Assembly (NCBI GenBank): GCA_022560025.1
Contig: JAFISE010000148.1
Span: 1 to 64,000 of the forward strand
Direction: 5' to 3'
From: Stagonosporopsis chrysanthemi
Taxonomy: Eukaryota > Ascomycota > Dothideomycetes > Pleosporales > Didymellaceae
Length of the DNA: 64,000 nucleotides
Positions 41,572 through 51,899 of this stretch are shown in pieces. The position numbers and the translations under genes are program-made. The notes under the pieces are model-generated. The model searched no databases. It was given only the letters and a program-made list of their open reading frames with translations, and was not told the origin of the DNA. The stretch's first letter is position 1. Every line of letters starts with the position of its first letter.

Positions 41572-44564
41572 ATGCCAGCACCACGAGTTCTCCCCGCTCG
41601 CTCTTCACAACGGCGCAATTCTGTTCAAGATGACGCGGCTGCGCGCACTCGTTCCACTCGAGGAGCACCTGCTCCAGCCAGATCAGAGACCGCAGAAGTT
41701 GTTGCACCAAAACTGAGTCCAAACAAGCTGAGTCCGACTGTCACAAGAAAAACTACACGCTCTGCATCGAACATCTCAAGTCAGCCATCTTTTACCGATA
41801 CCGCGCCCGAGGTCTTTGCTTCATACGAGCGTCCATTTTTGATGGTGTTCGGCCTGTCACGCGAATTCTTCGATGGTCTCAAAAAGCATCACGGCAAATT
41901 ACCCAAGCAGCGCAAGAACCTCGAAGGCGCTGTGCAGGAATCGACCACGTCGGATGGAAATTCTATGTCTGAATCAGAGGACAGTGCAGACGAGAGCGAA
42001 GAGTCTGCTGATGTTGCACTTGGCACCTCACAAAATGCGCCCAGGGGACGAGGCCGCGGTGGACGCGGGTCTCGTGGCGGACGTGCAAGAGGTGGCCGGG
42101 GCAGGGGAAGAGGAGGCCGAGGGCGGGGAGGGCTGGCTCGAAATATCTCACCCACGCGATCTCGTCCATCGCGCAGCGCAGCACCCGTCTTCCCGCTCAC
42201 AGAAGAGGATGATGATTTGTCCAATCAAACGACGCCAAACGGTGGAGGCTTGGCGTCGCCTCTACACAACGAAGACGAGCAGATGACCGATGCTTCCGAA
42301 TCGCTCAACGGACTAGAGGTTGATGTCGACAGTGATCTCGAGGATGGGTCTATCGGTAATGCCCATCTGGAGTCGATGACACCTGCTGGGTCGCCGCCTT
42401 CCACCACTACTCCGAAAGGATCGCCTCCGAAGGGGCTGCTCAATGCTATCATCGATGGCACCTACACTCCTTCGTTGGTTGCAGAGTCTGCGCCGAAGTC
42501 CTCGAGGAATGCCACGAAGACCAAGGTTCCCAAGATCTCGTTCACGACCAAGTCTGCTTCTCAAACGCCTTTGGAGATGGCCTCAACATCCGCAGACATT
42601 CTCAAACCGCTCAAGCCTGGAGATGACATTCTTTCTGAAGGTGACCTTCCTGGTCCCTGGCTTGATGACTATTCCCCGCAGCTTCTGGAAGAATGCGAGG
42701 ACATGGCTGACTACCTCCTGCAAAGGAGATATAAGGCGATGTCCGACGTGAACGAAATTATTGCGGCCCTCAACAAGTTCCCAGCTGCCCAAAGGAGTAC
42801 CGAGAACTTGTATGCCTTGGCCGAGAACGCCCAATACATTCTCAAGTGTTGGCAAGATGAGTACCTTGAACTTGACGCACGCGTAAGTTGCCGATTGAAA
42901 TGCTCGGATTCAGTACTAACGTCCGCAAGACTGCACCTCACATGCATCCGCCAAAGAAGGCGTGCAACAGCGGTCGAATACCTGTGGCCTCACAGTTGTT
43001 CGAAGACGTTAAAGAAGCTGATCTCTATGGTTACACTTTTGACCCCAAGAAGGCGCCCGGATGCCAGGATCCATGGACACAGCGTCCTGGTGTCGAGAAG
43101 AGTGGTGGGCGAGAGCTTCGGACTCGTCGCGCGCGCGATATGCTAGATTCTGCGGCTCCAAGTGAGGAGGAAGAAGAGGACAACGAGGGCCGACCGTCAA
43201 GGCGACAACGGAAACCTCCTCGCAAGTTTGATGGTACTGATGTGGCGACAGGAGCTACTACCCCCAAGAAGCACAATGGGTGGGGCGGTGCTCGCAAAAA
43301 GGGGGTCAGCAGATTTGCCATGCCTGCTTCTGAAACTCCAGAGCCAGACAGCAGGCCGGCCAAGCGAGCTAGGACAGCAGCTGCTTCTGCACTACATCAA
43401 CGTCTCGTGCGCGAAAGCGTCCGGGAGGGATCAATAGTGACGACATCTGGTGACGAGGGCTCATCTACTATGGATGTTGAGGAGTATACAGATACCAATA
43501 CCAAACGAGGGCGACCGCCGGGAAGCAAGAACACAGGGCGGCGCAGTGACTTTGGTATCAAGAAAGGTCCCCGTAAGAAGGCTACTGATCCTACTACGCC
43601 AGTGCCATCAGCGCATGGTCCGAATGCACCGCCTCCAGCGCTGCAATCCTTGAGCGCAGGTCAAGGTCAGTTCTCCATTGATCCGCAACCTTCTTCAAAT
43701 GCACCTTCCTTGCCAGCACCGAACTCTGCTGAGACGGTCTTCCAAGCTACGCCACAACCAGCCGCTGCACAAGACGGTGGACTTGTACATCCAAGCGAGT
43801 CGAGCACGCCAGACACATACATGCTCACTGCTCCATTGAGCCAATACACCAACAATCAAGGTGAAGACACTACACCATCATCTAGCTCAAGACGAAAGCC
43901 GCGCGTTAAGAGCGAGAAACGCAGTCAGTCGATGACGATATGGTGGGCCGAACGCAAGGCTCGTAAGAAGGAGCAGGATGAGAAAGAAGGCAGACCGCCA
44001 AAGCCACCTACATCGCGATCGAACTCCTCGAGTGGACGACGGGGTGGGCGTCCAGCCGGTGGGCCAAGTGCGACAGCAACACCAGTATCGACCCCTCCGG
44101 AACCTCATCGCCCTTCTCCTGTCTATCAGCAGGACCACCACTACCAGTCCGAGCCATATTCTCTACATGGACACCTACCCCCGCTTACAGCACCATCCCC
44201 TCATCTGGCCTACGCTTCCGCGCCTTTGCATCATCCCATGCTGCTGCAGTACTCACCGCTTGCCGCACTTCCATCCGGGAACTTCCCCGGCTATTCAGGC
44301 CCACCATCGCTGCACTCACATCTTGGACCTCGTGCGCTTGCCCCCGCTCCACAACAGCTGCCCACATATCCAAGTCCATATGGTGCGCAGAGCCCTTCCG
44401 GCGCCCGTCCAAGGAGCAGCGGCCGCAGCGGTCCACCACCCCTAGCACCTGCACCGCCGCAGCATTATAGCCCCTACGCACCGGTGAATCTGGGCAGAGA
44501 GATGCCGTTCAAGGTCATGGTTCCAGGTCCCCCACCTCATGATGAAAGAAGAGGCAGTCGTTAG
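41572..44564 (+). CDS. Large nuclear protein with RGG box and AT-hook
   Basis: Two exons (41572-42882, 42930-44564), a 47-nt intron with CTAAC, 981 residues. The ATG at 41572 (MPAPRVLPARS) is used. Order: basic Ser/Thr-rich N-terminus; an acidic Ser/Glu stretch (about 125-150); a striking RGG/GRG tract at about 157-187, typical of RNA- or DNA-binding and methylation by arginine methyltransferase; an acidic/Ser segment; a conserved-looking helical region at about 340-500 spanning the splice site (DILSEGDLPGPWLDDYSPQLLEECEDM, YLLQRRYKAMSDVNEIIAALN, LYGYTFDPKKAPGCQDPWTQRPG); an AT-hook KRGRPPGSK at about 630; and a long Pro/Ser/His-rich tail. I recognise no named family. A chromatin or transcription role is inferred from the AT-hook, RGG tract and acidic patches. 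Confidence 0.82.
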
Positions 44565-45905
44565 AGACAGCTGCCTAAGGTGGGAGAGGAGCATGAAGTA
44601 ATTGTTATTGATGACTAGCTTTTCATTTCTCTTATATCGGCGTGGAGGTTATGCATGGCATTTTCCCGCCAGGTCATAGTATAGTGAACTCTATTTGGGT
44701 AATTGCGACTCGGCTGTATCTTAGTTGGACCGAACACGTTTCGTTCGTGGACCATGATGCATCTTTACACGCCGAGTAATCTGTTCAAGCAGATGAAAGC
44801 ACCCTTCAATGTAATTCTGACAGCATCGCCACTGTGTTCACTCCTCAGAGGGATTCAAATGTCTCAGGAGCAGGTCCTACCTATTTGCTCCCGCGTCTGA
44901 TCGATTTCCAGAATTAGATCTTAAGACATTGACATGCATGTACGATGTGCTGCGGAGATGGCACGTCCACCGAAACAGGCAACAATTCAAGGCAAGTAAA
45001 CAAGGCTGTCGCATCATGTGATCTCGCCTGAAAGAAATCTGCCTCGCCTTTTTGTCGTTCCGTCAAGGCCGCAGCAAGCGAAGGATCGAGTGGGGCCTAA
45101 CGGCGGCGTTGTCTACCCGTCCAATCCGAACCATCAGCATCGACATGATCTTCCAACACTGCACAACTCCACAAAGAACTTCCGTGGCTTGTCCATAGCC
45201 TGCTGGTGCTGCTTGTGTGGCAACATGAGATGCCACGAGCCTGGCAATTCGGGCGCGCCAGAGCCGGGTACCTAAGCGAATGACAGCAAGGCTTCTGTTC
45301 GTTGCACAGCCTCGCTGCGAACTATCGCCAAACCACCGGCCAGAAGAACGTGGTGCAGGGTGTGAATCCACGGGGTGCCTAACAGGTCCGCCTGAAGGCA
45401 GCGGACTTCACTTGTCTCCCACTTATGACGCGGTACCAAATATGGCCCAAATTTACCCTTACCGGCCCGGACTTGAGACAAGCATCTTCCCGTGAAGTAC
45501 CTGATATTGCCCGAAATGGCAATTTCTACACCGCAAATATGGTGGCCATGTCTCGCAGATGGCCAAATGTAAGGCCTCCTATGATCTGGATGAGCCTCAA
45601 GCGTGGCTTGTGGAGACGGTGAATCACGTTTAGAGTCACGGTCTACGATGATGAGAAGAGAAATCTTGGGGGCCGTGGACCTTGGATGAGATGGCTATTG
45701 CGGGAAGAGAAGTGCGCTGCTCTACTTGCTGCCTGTTACAGAACAACAAGCTCCCCATATAAGGTTCATAGTCCGACCTTGAATAACAGGCATCACAGAG
45801 CTCAAGATCTAAAGTGTCGTTCGTTTAACTGCACTCAAGTCGTCGCATTTGGCAGAGTCTACCATTAGTCCAGCGCCGCTCTCATTTAAAGTCAAAGTGC
45901 TTTCT
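44565..45905. other. Intergenic region, no gene seen
   Basis: 3' flank of the AT-hook gene and upstream region of the next gene. Short open frames only; an upstream non-coding exon of the next gene could lie here but cannot be shown. Confidence 0.45.
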
Positions 45906-46907
45906 ATGCCGTCGATGTTTGACCTCGCTGGGATCCTCATCCAGGTTTTTGGAGACGCGCCGCATCTCTTTCTGTCAATCATCAGCCACTACCAGCTATC
46001 GGAATTTGTCGCAGCGAAATCAGCTCACGAGATGGCCAACGGCCGCTACTTGAGTAACAAGCGCGGAGGGAGCTCTGCCCCAGAGCCTCCGGCAGCACCA
46101 CCGTAAGTTAATAATCAATCGCGCGGGCCGAGTGTATGTTTGTGCGAAATAACATTAGCACGCTGTTATTTCTAGCGTCGCTTCCTCTTGCCACTAACGA
46201 CTGACCAATAGGGTCATCATTTTGTCCGAAAATAGCAGTCCCGGTGGATCTCAGCCCCAGGGACGAGACCCTGACAGTGCGCTACACCAGCTTACGTCAT
46301 TGGCACGGTTCGTGTAGCCTTGCTTCAACCGTGAATCTCCCCCTAACAAATCGACAGAACTCGCTCACAGACATTAAAGAGCCTTGAGTCTACACCCTCC
46401 AGTCTCAATCCTAAGCCCGCGCCTGAACCGCACCCTGCACCACCGTAAGTCATCTCACTCGTTGCATCTTCCTCTCAGAAGCACGCGGCATTCTTCTCCT
46501 GGCGTGCCAACCCCATATCTATCCTTGCTAATAAGTGCCCGTTTTACAGGGTTATAATCCTTTCGCAAAGCGAATTGTTACCGACCGCATCTCCACCAGG
46601 CGCCCGAGTACCTGCCTTATCACGTCCACGAACCCCCGCTGGCCCTGTCACACGCAGTCGTCTGCACAGCAGCTCTAGAAATACATACGCACATCGCAAA
46701 ATGGGTTCCAAAGCCAGCAAACTCGCGCCAAAAGGCGGCAAGCTGCAGTCATCGCAGGAGAAGAAGGACAAGGATGAGATGAAGGAGCCAACCAACTATT
46801 ACACACACAGGAGCAAGAGTATGAGAAGGAAGGCTGGTAAAGAGGCCAGTACCGATGGTGCAGGAGGAGTCAGTATGGGATCTGGTGGTGCTGGCGGTTC
46901 GGTATGA
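45906..46907 (+). CDS. Small unknown protein with a duplicated exon-intron unit
   Basis: Predicted from frame continuity: exons 45906-46102, 46212-46307, 46358-46444 and 46550-46907, introns of 109, 50 and 105 nt, 245 residues. Four exons join without a stop, and all three junctions are phase 2, which supports a real gene. The N-terminus (MPSMFDLAGILIQVFGDAPHLFLSIISHY) is hydrophobic. The junctions of introns 1 and 3 encode nearly the same peptide: APEPPAAPP then VIILSEN, and APEPHPAPP then VIILSQS. So an exon end, a long intron and an exon start have been duplicated. The C-terminal exon (MGSKASKLAPKGGKL... to GGAGGSV) is Lys/Ser/Gly-rich and looks disordered. No family recognised. The true start could lie further upstream. 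Confidence 0.6.
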
Positions 46908-47328
46908 GCTTTCGTTAGTGGGAAGACAACTGTGATGGCATTTCTGGCGTTGGATGCAGGCGTTACATTGGCGTTGCTTAGGACACTCACCTTTGGGGAG
47001 GGCTGTATATTACAAGGTCCGTGTATTTTACACCGCCTTTTTTTTGGTTCACACATATCTATAGAAGTACAGCTACCTCGGTTTTTCCGCGGAGCACCGC
47101 TCGCACAGTCTAACCACGATATCTCACATCCCGTTGGGGTCCGCATTATATTATCCCAGTCGCTAGTCGCACTAACGACGTCGACAGTGCAGATCATAGC
47201 CACGAACGGCAGAGACATAACAACTTCTCGTCACAGATGCACAGTAGTTGCGGTCTCTTTAAAGGTGAGTTTATCTGGCGATTCTTCCAACAACCTTGCG
47301 GCCTTTTACTAGCTTCAAATCTCACACA
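46908..47328. other. Intergenic region, no gene seen
   Basis: Between the duplicated-exon gene and the SDR pseudogene. No coding frame supported. Confidence 0.5.
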
Positions 47329-48301
47329 ATGGACTTGTCGAAAGCCGGCACCCAGCTCCCCGCCCACTACGGCCTCAACTTCACCAAGACATTCCACTCG
47401 AAGATCCCTACTAACATCGACCCAAGTTCCGCCAATTTACCACAACCCTTCATTGCCGTGGTTGCCGGTGCAGGAAAGGGCCTAGGATACCACATCAGCC
47501 TCGCCTACGCGCGCGCAGGATGCACCGACCTCGCAGTTTCATCGCGAATACGCAGCGATCCAACATCGCCAAGAAGCACGGTAGCGCAATCGATGTGCTG
47601 AAAGTAGTGTGCGACGTGCAGAGCGACTCGGATGTCATCAAGCTCGAGGCCGTCCGATCCAGATGGGGCCGTGCAGACGTCGTCATCGCCAACGCTGGAG
47701 TCATCAAAGTACATCGCACCCTCGGATAGCTCCAAGTCAAATCTCCCCCAGGATCTTGTGCAGGATGCTGACTGGGCGCGCGTCATGGACATTAATCTCA
47801 ATGGAGTGTGGCGCGTGAGTCGCGCGTTCTTGCCTCTCTTGCGAGACACGAAGGATGGACCGCAGACGCTCATTTCGAGCTGCAGTATGGCGGCGCATTC
47901 AGTGGTTAGTCAACTTACTCCGATCGCATATAATATGAGCAAGATGGCGGTTATGCGGTTGATGGAGTGTGTCGCCAATGATCATAGGGAGGACGGGGTG
48001 CAAGCGCGAGTATCTCCACGTGGCTGCTAGAAGAAGAAAAGCTGATTAATGCAACAGCTTTGCGTTTCATCCCGGTGCGGTTATTACGCCGCAGACGAAG
48101 GACCATGCAGGAGATGCTTGGAGTGGTATCTTATCTGACGATGAGGGGCTTGCAGGAGCCTTTTGCGTATAGCTGAGTAAAGAAAAGAGGGATTGGCTGA
48201 GCGGGAGATTTGTGAGCTGTAACTGGGATGTATCGGAGCTGGAGGGGATGAGAAACGACATTGTTAAGGGTGACTTGCTGAAGTACAGGATGGTTGTGTG
48301 A
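47329..48301 (+). pseudogene. Decayed short-chain dehydrogenase (NAD(P)-binding)
   Basis: Begins MDLSKAGTQLPAHYG and includes the nucleotide-binding VVAGAGKGLGYHISLAYARAG. The reading frame shifts after AVSS (near 47540), shifts again after VIANAGVI (near 47708), and then runs on through DADWARVMDINLNGVWRVSRAFLPLL and AYNMSKMAVMRLMECV (YxxxK site). A candidate intron follows with an odd GCGAGT donor and CAACAG acceptor, resuming with FAFHPGAVITPQTKDHAGDAW. An in-frame TAG replaces the expected Trp in GAFCV-stop-LSKEKRDWLSGRF before the natural end EGMRNDIVKGDLLKYRMVV. Two frameshifts and one nonsense codon indicate loss of function. The intact ancestor was a fungal SDR of about 290-300 residues. 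Confidence 0.85.
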
Positions 48302-48395
48302 TGGTCAAAGATTAGCAAAAGCATTACGAAAGATGATTTGATCGAACCCAACCGAATTCACAACGAATTGAGTGCTCTCCATTCGCTTTGCACAA

Positions 48396-49417
48396 CTAAA
48401 AACTACCAGTCTTCTTGACAAAGTCTTCCCAGCTCACCAGCGCTCCGTCCACAATGTCATGGCTTTCCTGGAGATCCTCACCGTTGTAATATCCCGGCTC
48501 CTCAATGAACAGATGGTTCTCCAGCATCTCCTCAGCAATGAAGGCTGGTAAAAAGCCCTTGTACTGCTCGCCCGTCACCTGGGCGAAGTGTACCTTCTTT
48601 CCCGTGGCTGCTTCCAACCCGGACCGAATCTGCTCGGGGGTGTAGTAGTTCTCAGCGCCAAGGACGTGCTTGCCGAGTGTGGCATCACGGTTCTTGAGAA
48701 TGCCATTGACGAACTTGCCTAAAGCGTGGCGGTTAGCGGTCATACTTCTTTCTCTGTGAATCACCCTGCCACAGGGAGCTTACCAGTATCCTCCGCAATA
48801 TCAATGAGTGGGAACTTGGCATCCTCGCCAACCGGAAATGCAAAAGATAAGGAGCCATCCTCGCCCTTCTGCACACTCTGACTGAAGTTGCTCATGAAGT
48901 ATCCAGGCAAATAGAATGAAGCAGGAACACCGGTCTTCTTGATATACTCTTCGATATCCGCCTTGGACTCGAAGTGAGGAACGTGCTTCAGACGACCATT
49001 TGTGAGCTTGCCAACGTGCAATAAGGAAGAGAAAATCAGGTGCTGAACTCCGAGTTCCTTGGCAGCGTCCGCGACGTTCTTGCCTTGGTTGAACTCGACT
49101 TCGTACTTTGCACTTTCCCAGTAGTTGGTCACGAGGAAGACGGTATCGGAGCCTTGAAGAGCCTCGGTAACGGAGGCTTTGTCGCTCAGGTCGGCCTATA
49201 TATTGTGAGTTTGACACATTCCCATATAATCGCGACAACATACGCTTTTCAGCTCAACACCCTGACTGGCCAAGGCTTGCGCCGCTGGCTTGGATACATC
49301 GCGAGTGATGCCGCGAATCTTGAATGTTTTGGAAAGGGCCGAGTCGGCGAGGATGTGTTTAATCACTGAGCCACCCTGATTACCAGTGGCACCAAAGACA
49401 GTAATAAGCTTGGACAT
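48396..49417 (-). CDS. NmrA-like NAD(P)-binding protein
   Basis: Three exons (49417-49244, 49195-48784, 48718-48396), introns of 48 and 65 nt, 302 residues. The N-terminus MSKLITVFGATGNQGGSV is the atypical-SDR dinucleotide-binding motif GATGNQGG (9-16). It continues with SDTVFLVTNYWES, LGVQHLIFSSLLHVGKLTNGRLKHVPHFESKADIEEYIKKTGVPASFYLPGYFMSN and a C-terminal substrate-like domain. NmrA proteins sense NAD(P) redox state or act as reductases; the original NmrA is a repressor of nitrogen-metabolism genes, but members of this length are diverse and the role here cannot be assigned. The usual catalytic Tyr-Lys of classical SDRs is not evident. It is convergent with the SDR pseudogene, with stop codons about 95 bp apart. 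Confidence 0.93.
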
Positions 49418-50440
49418 GGTATGCGTGATAGATAGGCAAATAGTAACAATGGGATTGATGAGAGAATTGATCGTGGAGGAGTTGCTGCGTTGTTTGTTGC
49501 TACTCAAACGAAGACACTCCACGAAGCTTTATACACCATTGCGAAACCATTCCGTTCATTGTTGCTGACAGCGTCAAATCCTTGTTCCGTGCGTTGCCTG
49601 TTGATGCTCACAACCTTGGTGGTGGGGTCGGTCACGTGTAAGCCTTCGATGCACGAATTCGTCTCCTCTTGACTTTTCGGCTCTAGCGCCGCTTAGTTCA
49701 CGGCTGACAAACGATCTAACATGGAACACCGAATTCCCGTCCCTGTTACGCGTTGGTCATCCAGCTCGCGCTCGGGTTGATGCTGCTATCAATGCGATGC
49801 CCTTCTTTCCGTCCGGAGTGAAAATCTGGAGGCTGCCCGACGCATTGTTGCATCTGAGAGGTCTCTGTAATGCTTACGATATAGTCGCCTTATTTGCCCT
49901 GCGCAGACATCAGTCTCCGTTACCTAACCGCTTGGCTAAAAGGCGTCCAAGGAACCTCGTAGCCTATTTGTTCTCTACCCCCTCGATTGGCTACGGCGTT
50001 TCTGAAACTGGACGGGTCCGATGGAAAGAGTGCTTCCAGTACCACTTTGAGTATCAGATACTGATGCGTACTGAAACGTATTCTGTTCGCTACAAGAACT
50101 TTCCTGTGTCGACCAGCCAGGGTCTTGCATGCCAGAATCGTTGGGCATCAGAGCTTGAAAAGTCGAGGATTCTTCATGCGCTTACCTGCATACACTGCTG
50201 TATGCCTTAGAAGGAGACACAGTGTCAAGGTCGACCTAGGACCAGAAAGGCCATTGAACCAGTGGCATGTGCCGGACTAGCTAGTGGAAGGTCAAATCAT
50301 TGCAGGAAATTCATAGGTTCCCCGTGGCATTGGCATGTACGCATGGTTCTTGTCACAGAAAGGCACAGAAGTAACCGGAAAGGTGAGTTGATAACACAAA
50401 CTGCATTGCCTATAGGACCTTGAGTGGAGCGCACAGCAAG
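49418..50440. other. Intergenic region, no gene seen
   Basis: Promoter of the NmrA-like gene and 3' flank of the SDR. A 137-codon ATG frame (49797-50210) has no recognisable motif and is not called. Confidence 0.5.
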
Positions 50441-51319
50441 TCAGTTCAAACTCTCACTAACCTCCTTGGTCACATCCAATGCCTTCATTCTCTCTTCGAA
50501 AGCCCCCTTGATCAGCCCAAACGCATTCTTACTCAACGGCAAGTGCAGCGGCACTCTCTCTCCCTTACTCGCGACTTCATACAATACCCTCGCTACATCC
50601 TCAGGCTCCATACCCACACCCTGCTTCAAGCCCGCATCAACATACTTCTGCAGCATCCTGGACGGCATCCTCGGATCCGCGTACGCGGTATGCGGTGCAG
50701 TGTTCTTCTTGCTATGCCCTTCGAAATTGGTCTTGACAGCCGCAGGCTCAACAATGCAGAACGAGATTCCCCACCCCTGGCTGACTTCCTTAGCAACAGA
50801 CTCCGTCCAGCCCTCGACAGCGTGCTTCGACGCGTGGTAGAATGCGTGGCCCGGGAATGCGCACACGCCAGCGACAGAGGAGATGTTCATGATCAACCCA
50901 CCTCGGCCGCCTTCGCGCATATGCGGCAGGGCAGCGAGCGTGGTCCACACTGTGCCGAAGAAGTTCGTCTCCATGATCTCGTGGGATTCGGCTTCGGTGG
51001 CGGCTTCGGAGTCGCCTGAGAGTGCGTAACCGGCGCTGTTGACCAGCACATCGATGGTGCCGAACTGTTCGACGGCTGATTTGAAGCCGCAGCTGATGGT
51101 GCTGGGAGATGTGACATCAAGTGCGAGTTTGAGAATGTTGATATTGTTATCCGGGAGGTAAGATAGTTGGACTGGGTTCCTGGCTGTTGCGATTAAGCGG
51201 TGCGACGGCTTGCCTGCGATGTGCTGCGCGAGGGCTTTGCCTATGCCGCTCGAGCACCCAGTGATGAACCAAGTCGCGTTGGCGGGAAGCTTGTACGGTT
51301 TTGTATTTGCTGTAAACAT
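50441..51319 (-). CDS. Classical short-chain dehydrogenase (retinol-dehydrogenase-like)
   Basis: Single exon, 292 residues, starting at the ATG at 51319 (MFTANTKPYKLP). Cofactor motif TGCSSGIG at 20-27, NSAG at about 94-97, catalytic Ser around 147 in NISSVAG, and Tyr161/Lys165 in YHASK complete the SDR active site. The block LIATARNP, with Arg after the second strand, favours NADP(H). The closest general type is the oxidoreductase/retinol-dehydrogenase-like SDR group with broad fungal expansion. No membrane anchor or targeting signal is seen. Intact, unlike the two SDR pseudogenes in this window, and not closely similar to either. Confidence 0.92.
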   Translation of the reverse strand: MFTANTKPYKLPANATWFITGCSSGIGKALAQHIAGKPSHRLIATARNPVQLSYLPDNNINILKLALDVTSPSTISCGFKSAVEQFGTIDVLVNSAGYALSGDSEAATEAESHEIMETNFFGTVWTTLAALPHMREGGRGGLIMNISSVAGVCAFPGHAFYHASKHAVEGWTESVAKEVSQGWGISFCIVEPAAVKTNFEGHSKKNTAPHTAYADPRMPSRMLQKYVDAGLKQGVGMEPEDVARVLYEVASKGERVPLHLPLSKNAFGLIKGAFEERMKALDVTKEVSESLN

Positions 51320-51899
51320 ACTATGTGCAGACAATTTCAATGTAGACGTGGTTCAGCTTGGTATTTGCGGTTTTGGTTTCGCCCATGTGCGCGACTCGTC
51401 GCGCTTTAAGAACAGTCGCTCACCTTGAACATTTTGCCCTGTTTTGAAAGGCCATTGTTGCTGATGCAGAATTGTAAGGCTAAAGAGAGTGCAAGCAATG
51501 GATGTGAGACAGATCCCTGCACTTGCGCAGAAGAAAGGGCTGAAGGGCTGTCGAGAGCTTATCAATGCTTGCCATTGGTGCATCGCTGCTGGTGGCCCTT
51601 GAAGTACAAGTGCTTACTGCATGGCCGCGGCACTGGCAACAAATAAAGATGATTGCGGGGTCAACACCATGTTATTGGCATCTTCCGGCACAGCCGATAA
51701 GTTTCAACTAAATCTTGTGGTTGCTGCGGTGCACGTAATTATCGTAGTCTCATTCTATTGTTCCCGTGCTTCAGGTAGGAACGGCAAATGCTCGTGTCTA
51801 AGTCTATGGTGGTACAGCCGTTCAATCGTTCAGTAGCCATCCAGTGGGCCGTAATCATCATGTCTCGTCTCTTGTATGGAAATCATGCGTCGTAGCTCG
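51320..51899. other. Intergenic region, no gene seen
   Basis: Promoter of the SDR and 3' flank of the CorA-like gene. Nothing recognised. Confidence 0.5.

Noticed and set aside
49797..50210. 137-codon plus-strand open frame
   Set aside because: No recognisable motif, no plausible extension by splicing; chance length for this base composition.
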